A DNA stretch of 64,000 nucleotides from contig NZ_KB903821.1 of the NCBI RefSeq assembly GCF_000379825.1, positions 26,626 to 90,625 on the forward strand, read 5' to 3'. Below, in pieces: positions 25,568 through 34,392 of this stretch (positions are counted from its first letter, which is position 1; each line of letters begins with the position of its first letter). The notes under the pieces are model-generated. The model saw nothing but the letters and a program-made list of their open reading frames with translations, did not search any database and was not told the origin of the DNA. This DNA is from Longispora albida DSM 44784 (GTDB lineage: Bacteria; Actinomycetota; Actinomycetes; Mycobacteriales; Micromonosporaceae). The position numbers and the translations under genes were made by a program.

Positions 25568-26115
25568 GGAGTGACCTCCAGCAGGCCGAGCAGCACGAGG
25601 AAGGCCGTGGCGTACGGCGAGCCCGCGGTCTCCTTCGCGACCCGGTCCCAGTCGATCTGCTCGCGCAGGGAGCGCGCGGTGGGCAGCGCCCGGCCGAAGT
25701 CGCAGACGTTCTCGGAGAAGGTCCACAGTGTGTGGATCATCAGCTCGGTCGCCGACAGCACGGGGATGCGCACGCCGTACACCGGCAGCTGGTCGCTGTC
25801 GGCGAGGGTCCCCTCGGTGACCGGCCGGTCGACCGGCCGGAAGATCAGATCAACGAGCCGGTCATCCTCGTACACCTTGACCAGCCAGTTCTCGGGAGGG
25901 CGCTCGGCACGGAAGCCGGCGTCGGACAGCGCGTCGAGCGCGCGGTCGGCGTCCTTCTCCTGGATCAGGAAGTCCACGTCGTGCTCGGACAGCGGCCCGC
26001 CCCGCGCGTGCACGGCGAACTTCCCCGCCAGCACGAACGGGATGCTGGCTTCCTGGAGCACAGCCGCCGTCCGTTTCAGGGTGCTGATCAGCAGTTCAGA
26101 TTCGGCCTCGGCCAT
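25564..26115 (-). CDS. Nucleotidyltransferase-fold protein
   Basis: A 183-aa protein of the minimal nucleotidyltransferase superfamily. The fold signature is FVLAGKFAVHARGGPLSEHDVDFLI (residues 27-51), with HDVDF supplying the paired Asp metal ligands and a third acidic residue likely in RLVDLIFRP. No HEPN partner follows, so a toxin-antitoxin role is not supported. A good sigma-B-type promoter lies just upstream (26139-26164), with GGAGGG as the ribosome-binding site. Confidence 0.78.
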   Translation of the reverse strand: MAEAESELLISTLKRTAAVLQEASIPFVLAGKFAVHARGGPLSEHDVDFLIQEKDADRALDALSDAGFRAERPPENWLVKVYEDDRLVDLIFRPVDRPVTEGTLADSDQLPVYGVRIPVLSATELMIHTLWTFSENVCDFGRALPTARSLREQIDWDRVAKETAGSPYATAFLVLLGLLEVTP

Positions 26116-26138
26116 GCGTCATCCCTCCACAGGGAGAA

Positions 26139-26164
26139 ATACCCGCCACCCCCGGCCCCAAAAC
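26139..26164 (-). promoter_or_regulatory. Sigma-B-type promoter inside the stress operon
   Basis: On the minus strand GTTT (26164-26161), a 16-base spacer and GGGTAT (26144-26139) match the SigB/SigF consensus. Transcription would start near 26132, about 17 bases before the nucleotidyltransferase ATG, in the 54-bp gap after the ligase gene. Confidence 0.65.
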
Positions 26165-26169
26165 CAGGG

Positions 26170-27306
26170 TCAGCCCAGCTCGGCGCGGGTTTCCAGCGCC
26201 ACGTCCGCCGCCACGGCCCGCTCTCCTTCCCCGGTACTGAGGACGCGCCGCTGCCGCTGGGCCGACGTCCCCCGGCGCAGCAGCGCGTCGAGCCCGCCCG
26301 AGATGGCCTCGTCATCGCCGAGCTCGGCCAGGGCTGGCTGGCAGTGGGCGAGCAGGCGGCGCAGCAGCTCGGCCGCCGGTACGGACTCACCGGCCGTCAC
26401 GTCCACCAGCCGGTCGCGCAGTCCCGAGCGGGCGGCACGCCAGAGCGCGCCGCGCAGCAGCTCGTCAGGGCAGTCCAGCTGGGGTACGCCCTCCTCGTCC
26501 TCGCGGATCGCCGTGACGACGAGCGCCCGGCACAGCCCGGCCAGCACGAGCACGTCGTCCAGCCGTGGCATCGCGTCGGCGATCCGGATCTCCACGGTCG
26601 GGTACCGGTGGGAGGGCCGGATGTCGTAGTAGACCATGCCGTAGTCGGAGATCACTCCACTGTGGATGAGCCGGTCGACGGCCTGCCGGTACCCGGCGTA
26701 GTCAGCGAACACCGGCGGCTGCCCGGCCGTGGGCCAGCGGGAGACCTCGATGGCTCGGTACGACTCGTAGCCGGTGTCGACGTGCTGGAAGTACGGGGAG
26801 CTGGCCGACAGGGCGAGCAGGGCCGGCAGCCAGGCCCGGATCCGGTTGATGACCCGGATGGCCTGGTCGGGATCTGGCACCCCGACCTGCACCTGGCACG
26901 CGCACACCGTCTGCTCGGCCGCGATGTGCTGGTACTCGTCGGAGATCGCCCGGAACCGCTCGTCGGGGAAAGCTGCGGAGTTGCTGGCGCCGCAGTCCGG
27001 CACGGTGCCCGAGGCCGCCACCAGCAGCCCGAGCTGGTCGGCGGCCGTGACGAGCAGCGACCTCCGGGCGACGAGCGCCTCCCGCAGCTCCGGCAGGCTC
27101 GCGCAGACCGGCGTCGAGGTCTCGACCATCGACACCCGGAACTCCTTCTCGACCCAGGACTTCACCGGCTCGGTCCAGAACGGGACCGGCCCCGGCTCGA
27201 CGGACTCCAGCAGCAGGTGCGCGCTGGGCGACAGCCGCCCGGTACCGGCGTCGAGAAGGTGGAACTCCTCTTCCACGCCGAGCGTCCAGCCCGGAGGCAA
27301 CTCCAT
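26170..27306 (-). CDS. GCS2/YbdK-type carboxylate-amine ligase
   Basis: A 378-aa ATP-dependent ligase of the glutamate-cysteine ligase 2 family. Motifs are LGVEEEFHLLDAGTGRLSP near the N-terminus, QTVCACQVQVGVPDPDQAIR, RPSHRYPTVEIRIADAMPRL and a C-terminal Arg-rich region. YbdK members have weak gamma-glutamyl-cysteine synthetase activity; the true substrate is uncertain. In this operon a role in thiol or oxidative-stress metabolism is plausible. It starts 9 bases after the oxidoreductase stop. Confidence 0.88.
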   Translation of the reverse strand: MELPPGWTLGVEEEFHLLDAGTGRLSPSAHLLLESVEPGPVPFWTEPVKSWVEKEFRVSMVETSTPVCASLPELREALVARRSLLVTAADQLGLLVAASGTVPDCGASNSAAFPDERFRAISDEYQHIAAEQTVCACQVQVGVPDPDQAIRVINRIRAWLPALLALSASSPYFQHVDTGYESYRAIEVSRWPTAGQPPVFADYAGYRQAVDRLIHSGVISDYGMVYYDIRPSHRYPTVEIRIADAMPRLDDVLVLAGLCRALVVTAIREDEEGVPQLDCPDELLRGALWRAARSGLRDRLVDVTAGESVPAAELLRRLLAHCQPALAELGDDEAISGGLDALLRRGTSAQRQRRVLSTGEGERAVAADVALETRAELG

Positions 27307-27315
27307 CGCGATCCC

Positions 27316-28794
27316 TCAGTCCGCCGGGGCCAGCGGCTTGACGGCCGGGCCGTGGATGACCTGCCCGTCCGGCTGGTACCGGGAGCCGTGGCACGGGCAG
27401 TCCCACGTCAGGTCACCGGAGTTCCACTCCACCGTGCAGCCCTGGTGTGTGCACACGGCCGACACGGCGTGCGCCTGGCCATCGGGCTCGGTGTACACAG
27501 CGACGGGTTTGCCGTTCCGCTGGATGACGCCGGCCTCGCCAGGCCCCGGCAGGCCCCGGCTGGCGGGGCGGCGGAGCATGGCCCGGGCGGTCGCCAGGTT
27601 CGCGGTCACGAACCGCGCCGCGCTGCGGATGGGCGTGAACCTGTTGCTGTCGTACAGGGAAATGAAGGGGTTGACCCGGCCGAGAATCCGGTCGGCGACG
27701 GCCAGCGCGCACGCCGTGCCGTTGCTCAGCCCCCACTTCCGCAGGCCGGTGATGACCTGGACGTGCTTGTTCCACGGGGTGACCGGCCCGGCGTAGGGAA
27801 TCCCGTCGAGCGGTACACCGTCCTGTGTGGACCAGCGGTAGGCGGCGCTTCCCGCGCCCAGCCGGTCGGTGGCGTACGCCGCGAGCCGCCGGTACCGCTC
27901 GGCCTGGTCGGTGACCGCCTCGGAGACCGGATGCCCCTCGCCGCCCGCGAGCACGTAGTTCTCGCCGTCGATCCGCGTCGTGAGGATCGACCTCAGCGGC
28001 TCGTCGGCGCTGATGAACGTGCCGTCCCACAGTTCACCGGCGAGCGGCGCGGCCACGAGATACGACCGGTGCGGGTGGCAGCGGAACATGAACAGGCCCT
28101 GTTTCGTGAACGGCATGTTCGTGGCGACCACGACATCCTTCGCGTACACGGCGCCCTTCTCCGTGACCACGCGGCCATCGCCGAAGCTGGACACCGTGGT
28201 GTTCTCGAAGATCCGGCCGCCAGCCCTGGTCACAGCCTTGGCGAGCCCGTGCAGGTACCGGACGGCGTGGATCTGCGCCTGCCGCTGGAACTTCACCGCG
28301 CCCCGCACCGCGAACGGCAGGGGAACCTCGGTCGTGAAGCTCGCCGGCAGGCCGAGGCTCGCCGTCAGCTCGGCTTCCCTGCGTACCCGGGCGAGCCCGG
28401 CCGCGGACTCCGCGAAGGTGTAGTTGTCCACCTCGCGGAGCCCGCAGTCGATGCCCTGGTCACCGGCGAGCGCCGTCACGTACTCGACGGCGAGCTGGTT
28501 CGCCCGCCCGTACAACGCCGCCGTACCGGCCGGCAGGTCCTGGTACGCCAGCCGGTGCAGCGATGTCACCTTCCCCGTGGTGTGCCCCGTGACGCCAGCG
28601 CCGATCCGGCCGGCCTCCAGCAGCACCACGGACTTGCCAGCATTGCTCAGTACCCATGCCGTGGTCAGCCCCGCGATCCCGCCGCCGATGACCGCCACGT
28701 CCGCGGCGTCGTCACCGGCGAGTTGCGGGTATCCGTCGTCGGCGGCCGTGGCCGTCCACAGCGAGGTGGGCTGACCTGGCAGGGTGGCAGGCAT
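27316..28794 (-). CDS. FAD-dependent oxidoreductase with C-terminal Rieske domain
   Basis: A 492-aa fusion. The N-terminal DAO domain has VAVIGGGIAGLTTAWVLSNA with LLEAGRIGAG (FAD binding) and a C-terminal FAD contact in VITGLRKWGLSNGTACALAV. The Rieske domain (about 415-490) carries both 2Fe-2S ligand boxes, VCTHQGCTVEWN and WDCPCHGSRYQPDG. Such fusions occur in actinobacterial and Bacillus stress loci; the substrate is unknown. An AGGTGG ribosome-binding site precedes the ATG at 28792-28794. Confidence 0.92.
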   Translation of the reverse strand: MPATLPGQPTSLWTATAADDGYPQLAGDDAADVAVIGGGIAGLTTAWVLSNAGKSVVLLEAGRIGAGVTGHTTGKVTSLHRLAYQDLPAGTAALYGRANQLAVEYVTALAGDQGIDCGLREVDNYTFAESAAGLARVRREAELTASLGLPASFTTEVPLPFAVRGAVKFQRQAQIHAVRYLHGLAKAVTRAGGRIFENTTVSSFGDGRVVTEKGAVYAKDVVVATNMPFTKQGLFMFRCHPHRSYLVAAPLAGELWDGTFISADEPLRSILTTRIDGENYVLAGGEGHPVSEAVTDQAERYRRLAAYATDRLGAGSAAYRWSTQDGVPLDGIPYAGPVTPWNKHVQVITGLRKWGLSNGTACALAVADRILGRVNPFISLYDSNRFTPIRSAARFVTANLATARAMLRRPASRGLPGPGEAGVIQRNGKPVAVYTEPDGQAHAVSAVCTHQGCTVEWNSGDLTWDCPCHGSRYQPDGQVIHGPAVKPLAPAD

Positions 28795-28814
28795 GGTGGA
28801 CCACCTGTCTCACT

Positions 28815-29234
28815 TCACTTGGTGGGTTCCGCGGCGCTGATCGTGCCGAGGGCCGACTTCGGCTCGCGTTCGACGGCGAGATCGCCGAGCGAGACGATCC
28901 CGACCGGCCGTCCGCCGTCCTCACAGACCGGCAGGCGGCGGACCCGGTGCTGCGTCATCAGCCGGACGGCGTAGTCCACCGGGTCCTCCGGGCCGAGCAC
29001 GGACGGGTGGTCCGTGGCCAGTTCCCCGATCATCACTTCGGGCCCCATGCCCTCCGCGATGCCCCTGACGATCAGATCGCGGTCAGTGACGATGCCAGTC
29101 AGCCGGCCCTCGTCGACCACCAGCACGTCACCGATGTCGTGATCGCGCATCGCGCGCGCCGCGTCCGCCAGCCGGGTGGTACCCGGCAGGCAGACGGGGT
29201 GCCGCGTCATCATGCTCCGGACCAGCTCGGCCAT
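28815..29234 (-). CDS. CBS-pair domain protein
   Basis: A 139-aa protein consisting of two CBS motifs. CBS1 reads MMTRHPVCLPGTTRLADAAR to GRLTGIVTDRDLIVRGIAEG; CBS2 runs from LATDHPSVLGPEDPVDYAVR to GRPVGIVSLGDLAVEREPKS. CBS pairs bind adenosyl ligands and act as energy or redox sensors. It is directly downstream of the sigma gene (38 bp) with GAGGAGG as the ribosome-binding site. Confidence 0.92.
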   Translation of the reverse strand: MAELVRSMMTRHPVCLPGTTRLADAARAMRDHDIGDVLVVDEGRLTGIVTDRDLIVRGIAEGMGPEVMIGELATDHPSVLGPEDPVDYAVRLMTQHRVRRLPVCEDGGRPVGIVSLGDLAVEREPKSALGTISAAEPTK

Positions 29235-29272
29235 GCGCCTACCTCCTCTTCCCAGTACTCCTTATCCGAGCG

Positions 29273-30103
29273 TTACCCAATGGCGACCGGGTCCATGCGC
29301 TCGCGGAGCACCGCCAGTGACCGGCTGATCAGCCGGGACACGTGCATCTGCGACAGGTGGAGCTGCTCGGCGATCTGCGACTGGGTCAGCTCCGAGCCGA
29401 ACCGCAGCGCGAGGATGCGCTGTTCCCGCGGCGGCAGCTCACGCAGCAGCGGGAGGAGGGTCTGGCGTACCTCGACGAGTTCCATGCCGGGGTCCGGCAT
29501 GCCGAGCGTGTCGGCGATCTGGGTACCCGACTCGGCCGGGGCCTGGAGGGACACCGCGCTGTAGGCCGCGGCGCAGCTGCGTCCCTCGTGGACGGACGAC
29601 TCGGCGACGCCCAGCTGGGCCGCCAGGTCCGCTGTGGTCGGAGTCCGGCCCAGCTCCTGGCTGAGGGCGGGCTCAGCGGTGTTCAGCGCGAGCCGGACCT
29701 CCTGAAGCTGCCGGGGTACCCGGACACTCCAGGTCTTGTCCCGGAAGTGCCGCTTGAGTTCCCCCGCGATCGTGGGTACCGCGTAGCGGGTGAAGCCGCC
29801 GCCCTGGCTCGGGCGGTAGCCGTCGACGGCGCGGATGAGTGCCAGCCTGGCCACCTGGGCCAGGTCCTCGGCGGGCTCGCCCCTGCGGTTGAACCGGCGG
29901 GCCAGCCGGTCGGCGAGCCCGATGGCCCGTTCGACGATGGCGTTGCGCAGCTCGACCCGGGCGGGATCCTCTTCGGACATCGCGGCCAGCCGGTCGAGAT
30001 CGGCGGTGAGCAGCGCGTCGAGATCCCCGTGCTGGTGCACGCGGGCCCGGCGGGGCATGGGAGCAGAAGCAACGGTAGACACAACAGTGGAATGGGAGGA
30101 CAT
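29273..30103 (-). CDS. SigB/SigF-type RNA polymerase sigma factor
   Basis: A 276-aa group 3 sigma factor of the SigB/SigF/SigG subfamily, which directs RNA polymerase to GTTT-GGGTAT promoters under stress. Region 2 contains EDLAQVARLALIRAVDGYRP and FTRYAVPTIAGELKRHFRDK followed by WSVRVPRQLQE. Region 4 ends in LPPREQRILALRFGSELTQS and IAEQLHLSQMHVSRLISRSL. The ATG at 30101-30103 has GAGAGG upstream; the open frame to 30211 is probably 5'UTR. No RsbW/RsbV pair is adjacent. It heads a collinear operon of about 5.7 kb and has a sigma-B-like site in its own upstream region. Confidence 0.93.
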   Translation of the reverse strand: MSSHSTVVSTVASAPMPRRARVHQHGDLDALLTADLDRLAAMSEEDPARVELRNAIVERAIGLADRLARRFNRRGEPAEDLAQVARLALIRAVDGYRPSQGGGFTRYAVPTIAGELKRHFRDKTWSVRVPRQLQEVRLALNTAEPALSQELGRTPTTADLAAQLGVAESSVHEGRSCAAAYSAVSLQAPAESGTQIADTLGMPDPGMELVEVRQTLLPLLRELPPREQRILALRFGSELTQSQIAEQLHLSQMHVSRLISRSLAVLRERMDPVAIG

Positions 30104-30261
30104 GGTGTCGCCTCTCACGGGTGGCACTGCCGTGGGCACAGAACGGCTCAACGGCAGGAGTTCATCGCTGCCGGAGCCCGTTTCTGGAGCACCTCTCGGT
30201 ACGACCCCCATGCGCGGCCCGTGCTTGGACCGCTGGCGTACCGCGTTCTTCTGACATTACT

Positions 30262-30284
30262 CCACCCGCGCAACCCCGGGAAAC
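30262..30284 (-). promoter_or_regulatory. Candidate autoregulatory promoter of the sigma gene
   Basis: On the minus strand GTTT (30284-30281), a 13-base spacer and GGGTGG (30267-30262) resemble the SigB/SigF consensus with one -10 mismatch. It lies about 160 bases upstream of the sigma ATG. The rest of the 242-bp divergent gap also holds a weak GTTT-N14-GGTACG on the plus strand at 30180-30203. Confidence 0.4.
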
Positions 30285-30345
30285 CTCACCACATGGCAGC
30301 CCGGTAAAGCTTGCGGCCTGTGTCCATCACTGGTGCGATTGGGAC

Positions 30346-32484
30346 ATGACGAAACAGCCGCCCAGTACCCACCCGGACGGCACCGACCCCGTCGAGGCCC
30401 TGTCGTCGATGGTGTCCAGGCTGCGCGCCGAACGCGACGGGCTCCGCCGGGCGATGCGCAACCGCGCGGTGATCGAGCAGGCCAAGGGCGTTCTGATCGA
30501 ACGGCTGGGTATCAGCCCCGATGAGGCGTTCGACCAGCTCGTCGCCCAGTCGAGCCGTTCCAACGTGAAACTGGCCGAGATCGCCGCAGCCCTGGTCGCC
30601 ACCCGCGTGCCAGGCCCCGGCGAGCTGCCGGTCGCCTCGGAACCGGACGGGCACGAGCGGGAGACCCGCGCCGCGCAGCCAGCTGTGCCGTTCGAGGAGG
30701 AGGCGCTCCGTGCCCAGCACCAGCTCATCGCGGCCCGGGTCGGCTCGGCGGTCAGCCCGGACGAGGTGGCTGCGACCATCGCGGAGAGCGGGGTCGGCTG
30801 GCCGGAGCCGGACGGGGTGCTGCTGCTGACGGCGGAGGCCGACGGTGCCCTGGGGCTGCTCGGCGCGTCCGGGCTCAGCGCCGAGCTGCGCAGCCAGTGG
30901 GACCGCGTGCCCCCGATCCAGGACCTGCCGATCGTGGCCGCAGCCCAGACCCGCAGCCCCGTCGTGGCCGGCGACCTGGCCAAGGACTACCCGGGCGGGC
31001 CGCCGTATCCGGCCGCCGCCCTGGCCGCATTCCCCCTCATCGCTGACGACCGGGTGATCGGCGTGCTCGCGCTGGCCTGGGACACGCCAGTCGACCTGGG
31101 CGACCTCGCCCTGCGGTACCTGTCGGCGCTGGCGGACAAGTGCGCCACCCGGTGCGCGGAGTGGGCGGTGCAGGGCTCGCGGCCCGACCCGAGTGTGCTG
31201 CCGCTGCTGGTCGAGGCGCTGGTCAGGCCGGCCGTGGCGCTGCGGCCCGAGTACGACGCCGACGGCCAGATCACCGACTTCTGGCCCGAGTGCGCCAGCC
31301 CGGCAGCCCGGCGCCTCGCCGAGGCCGAGGGCATGGACAACCCCGAGGGGAGCCTGATGTCCGCCCTGCCGCTGGCCGGGAGCCAGATCCTCATGCCGAT
31401 CCTGGCCGAGGTGCTGTCCACGGGAGAGTCCACCGACCTGGACGCGCTGTGGCTGGGCGCGGAGACCGAGGGCCTGCGCCACTCGTACCTGGTCGACCTG
31501 CACGTCGCCCGGATCTGGGACCGGATCCTGATGACGTGGAAGGTGCACGGCGAGCCCGAGCTGCTGCACGAGCTGCTCCTGTTCGGCGAGGAGGCCGCCC
31601 AGACCGGCTCGGCCTGGTGGAGCCTCCAGACCGAGGAGATCCGCTGGTCCCCCGGCCTGTACCGGCTGGCTGGCCGCAAGCCAGCCGACGGCCCGATCAC
31701 TCCGCTGGCGATGGAGGACCTCGTGGACCCGGAGGACGTGCGCGCCATCCAGTCGTCCATTCAGGACACTCTGGCCACCGGCCGTACGCTCTCCGCCGAG
31801 CTTCGCGGTGCCGGGCACCTGTCCGGGCGGCGGCTGCGGCTGACCGCCGAGCCGAAGTTCGCGATGGACGGCAGCCTGCGTGGCATCCTCGGCACCTGCC
31901 AGGACATCACGGAACTGACCAACGCCATCCTGCGCGGGCAGCAGGCCGGGGTGATCGCCGCGGCCCACCGGCCGCGCCAGGTCGTGGCGGTGACGGGTGC
32001 CGCGAGCGATCCCGGCTGGCACGAGATCGTCGGCCAGCCGGGCGGCGGGACGACCGCGATCATCGGCAACGGCGGCACACCGGAGATCCGGCAGGCCGCC
32101 CTGGCCTACGGGCTGGCCGGCATGACCCCGGCCGCACTGCTCGCTGCCCTCAACACGTTCGCCCGCACCTCGGCCTTCCCGGGCACCATGACCGCGACCG
32201 TCCTGCGTGTGGCGCCCGAGGGCCGGCTGCTGACCTGGGCCGCCGCCGGAGACGACGTCCCCGTCTTCCGCCCGGCCGACGCCGAGCCGGTCGTCCTCCC
32301 GGGGCCGCTCGGCCTGCCGGTCGGCGCGACCGACGGCACCCAGTACCCGGAGTCGCAGGCCCGCCTGGCGCCCGGCGACGAGGTACTGGTCACCGTCCCC
32401 GCCGACCTCACAGCGTCCCTGGCCGCGGGCTACCGCCCGGAAGGCACGTACGTACTGGCGAAAGCTGGAACAATGACCCCATGA
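30346..32484 (+). CDS. ANTAR-GAF-PAS protein with degenerate PP2C/SpoIIE-like domain
   Basis: A 712-aa cytosolic sensor. The N-terminal ANTAR-like segment (about 18-85) reads RNRAVIEQAKGVLIERLGIS followed by DEAFDQLVAQSSRSNVKLAE. A GAF-like domain (about 120-270) and a PAS_3-like domain (about 420-530; WWSLQTEEIRWSPGLYRLAG, then GILGTCQDITEL) follow. The last ~160 residues align in layout with SpoIIE-type PP2C phosphatases but lack the metal ligands: GWHEIV replaces GGDWYD, IGNGGTPE replaces the GDV.GHG box, and a TVPADL tail replaces TDGL.E. It is divergent from the sigma gene and coupled (ATGA) to the PHP gene. A non-catalytic regulator of the sigma pathway is my inference. Confidence 0.8.
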   Translation: MTKQPPSTHPDGTDPVEALSSMVSRLRAERDGLRRAMRNRAVIEQAKGVLIERLGISPDEAFDQLVAQSSRSNVKLAEIAAALVATRVPGPGELPVASEPDGHERETRAAQPAVPFEEEALRAQHQLIAARVGSAVSPDEVAATIAESGVGWPEPDGVLLLTAEADGALGLLGASGLSAELRSQWDRVPPIQDLPIVAAAQTRSPVVAGDLAKDYPGGPPYPAAALAAFPLIADDRVIGVLALAWDTPVDLGDLALRYLSALADKCATRCAEWAVQGSRPDPSVLPLLVEALVRPAVALRPEYDADGQITDFWPECASPAARRLAEAEGMDNPEGSLMSALPLAGSQILMPILAEVLSTGESTDLDALWLGAETEGLRHSYLVDLHVARIWDRILMTWKVHGEPELLHELLLFGEEAAQTGSAWWSLQTEEIRWSPGLYRLAGRKPADGPITPLAMEDLVDPEDVRAIQSSIQDTLATGRTLSAELRGAGHLSGRRLRLTAEPKFAMDGSLRGILGTCQDITELTNAILRGQQAGVIAAAHRPRQVVAVTGAASDPGWHEIVGQPGGGTTAIIGNGGTPEIRQAALAYGLAGMTPAALLAALNTFARTSAFPGTMTATVLRVAPEGRLLTWAAAGDDVPVFRPADAEPVVLPGPLGLPVGATDGTQYPESQARLAPGDEVLVTVPADLTASLAAGYRPEGTYVLAKAGTMTP

Positions 32485-33536
32485 GCCGCGACCCGGTGGC
32501 CGACCTCCAGGCGATCGCCTTCGCACTGGAACGCGCCGGCGAGGCCACGTACCGGGTGAAGGCCTTCCGTGGCGCGGCGGCCACCATCGCAGCCCTCCCG
32601 CCAACGGAACTGGCCCGGCGCGCCGCCGACGGAACCCTGACCGAGCTGCCCGGCGTCGGCGACGTGACCGCGCGCTGCGTCGCCGAGTCCGTCTCCGGCC
32701 GCGAGCCCGAGTACCTGGCCAGGGCGCAGGAGAAGTCCGTCCAGCAGCTCGGCCCCGAGGCGTCCGCGCTCCTGGAGGCGCTGCGCGGGGACTGTCACAG
32801 CCACTCGGACTGGTCGGACGGCGGCTCGCCGATCGAGGAGATGGCTGTGGCCGCGGTCGCGCTCGGCCACGAGTACCTGGTCCTGACCGACCACTCGCCG
32901 AGGCTGACCGTCGCACGCGGCCTGAGCCCCGACCGGCTCCGCGAACAGCTGGGCGTGGTCGCGGCCATGAACGACGTGCTGGCCCCGGACTTCCGGCTGC
33001 TGACCGGCATCGAGGTCGACATCCTCGACGACGGCGGGCTCGACCAGGAGCCGGAACTCCTCGCGGAACTGGGTGTTGTGGTGGCGAGTGTCCACAGTAA
33101 ACTCCGCGACCCGTCCGACGTGCTCACGCCCCGGATGCTCGCCGCCGTGGCCAACCCGGACACCGACATTCTCGGCCACTGCACGGGCCGGATCGTGGCC
33201 CCCAGCTCACGCCGCGCGGGCGGCAAGACGCGCCCCGAAAGTACCTTCGACGCCGGGGCTGTGTTCGCGGCGTGCGCCGAGCGCGGGGTCGCCGTCGAGA
33301 TCAACTGCAGGCCGGACCGGCTCGACCCGCCGCGCCGCCTGCTTCGTGAAGCCGTCGAGGCGGGCTGCCTGTTCTCGATCGACACGGACGCGCACGCACC
33401 CGGCCAGCTGAGCTGGCAGGGCAACGGCTGCACGCGGGCCATCGAATGCGGGGTGCCCCAGGAACGCGTCGTCAACACGTGGCCACTGCCGGACCTGCTG
33501 GCCTGGGCCGCCGACCATTCTCACCGGCCCGGGTAA
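32481..33536 (+). CDS. PHP-domain phosphoesterase with N-terminal helix-hairpin-helix
   Basis: A 351-aa protein resembling the C-terminal half of bacterial PolX. The N-terminus (1-~95) has helix-hairpin-helix DNA-binding sequence (YRVKAFRGAAATIAALPPTE, then LTELPGVGDVTARCVAE). The PHP domain has all metal blocks: GDCHSHSDWSDGG, LTDHSPR, GIEVDILDDG, ASVHSKL, GHCTGR, VEINCRPDRLDPP and DTDAHAPGQL. Without a polymerase domain it is probably a phosphoesterase acting on nucleic acid. It is translationally coupled to the ANTAR protein. Confidence 0.88.
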   Translation: MSRDPVADLQAIAFALERAGEATYRVKAFRGAAATIAALPPTELARRAADGTLTELPGVGDVTARCVAESVSGREPEYLARAQEKSVQQLGPEASALLEALRGDCHSHSDWSDGGSPIEEMAVAAVALGHEYLVLTDHSPRLTVARGLSPDRLREQLGVVAAMNDVLAPDFRLLTGIEVDILDDGGLDQEPELLAELGVVVASVHSKLRDPSDVLTPRMLAAVANPDTDILGHCTGRIVAPSSRRAGGKTRPESTFDAGAVFAACAERGVAVEINCRPDRLDPPRRLLREAVEAGCLFSIDTDAHAPGQLSWQGNGCTRAIECGVPQERVVNTWPLPDLLAWAADHSHRPG

Positions 33537-33706
33537 CAATTCACCCGGCCAATTCCGGAACAGTGCCAGGCCATCTCATTTCCAGCGCCGCGCAATTCCA
33601 TCAAGCACTTTATTCGGTACCGGCGCGGAAAAGGCCCCGGTGATGCGCCTTGCGACCCCCCGGACGGCCGCAAGCCCCACCACCGGGACCAGGTCCCGCT
33701 ACTACC

Positions 33707-34129
33707 TCAGCCGCCACCGAGCGCGGCGGCGAGCTCGGCCACATTCGGCCCCTGAATCAGTTTCTGTACCCGGATGATGCGATCCATCCCGGCCGGGGTC
33801 AGCTCGACCAGCACGTGCCGCCGGTCCCTGACTCCCCGCTCCCGGCGGATGCAGCCCGTCGACTCGAGACTGTCGAGACGGCCGGTCAGCGCTCCCGACG
33901 TGATGGACAACTGCCTGAGCAGCTGGCTGGGACTGGCCCGGTGGGGCTCACCCAGCCGGTACAGCAGGGTCAGCACCTCGAGATCGTGCAGGTTCTCCTC
34001 GGCGTCCCGCGAGATGCCGGCGAGCACCTGGCCGACCCTGCGGACCCGGATCGACAGGTCGATCAGCACGTCGACCACTGGGCGGGCATCCTCAGCCTGG
34101 TCGTCGAGCTCCCGCAGCAGGTCCTCCAC
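33707..34129 (-). CDS. MarR family regulator
   Basis: A 140-aa regulator. The winged HTH reads VLTLLYRLGEPHRASPSQLL, LSITSGALTGRLDSLESTGC and RRERGVRDRRHVLVELTPAG, the MarR wing with its DRR signature. No obvious target gene is adjacent; the nearest plus-strand gene is the secreted peptide at 34520. Upstream lie two CTATGAC repeats and a 12-bp palindrome (34166-34200). The preceding 170 bp (33537-33706) contain nothing I recognise. Confidence 0.88.
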   Translation of the reverse strand: MEDLLRELDDQAEDARPVVDVLIDLSIRVRRVGQVLAGISRDAEENLHDLEVLTLLYRLGEPHRASPSQLLRQLSITSGALTGRLDSLESTGCIRRERGVRDRRHVLVELTPAGMDRIIRVQKLIQGPNVAELAAALGGG

Positions 34130-34165
34130 CGATGCGCGCCCCCTTCCGCTGTGCAGTTCCCTCGG

Positions 34166-34200
34166 CTATGACACCCGACTATGACTCTAGATCCGGATCT
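34166..34200. promoter_or_regulatory. Candidate MarR operator
   Basis: CTATGAC occurs at 34166-34172 and 34179-34185 (13-bp spacing), followed by the palindrome AGATCCGGATCT (34189-34200). The cluster is 37-71 bases upstream of the marR start, where its promoter should be. Confidence 0.4.
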
Positions 34201-34392
34201 CCGTCAACCCTGCACGCTGCCCTGTGACTGAGGCGCCCGCCACGGCGCCCTGGGCAAAAGCGGCCGAAGCAATCGACAACACCCATCGGCAAGCATCGAA
34301 GTTTGCCCTGCGTCCAGCCGGAAACACATGATCCAATAAAGTTTGGCGACTGCAAGCAACCCGGTCACCACTCGTGGCCCGGGATCGTTAAA

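Noticed and set aside
25564..26115. MNT-HEPN toxin-antitoxin pair
   Set aside because: The nucleotidyltransferase fold is present but neither neighbour has a HEPN R-x4-6-H motif; the next gene is BON-like.
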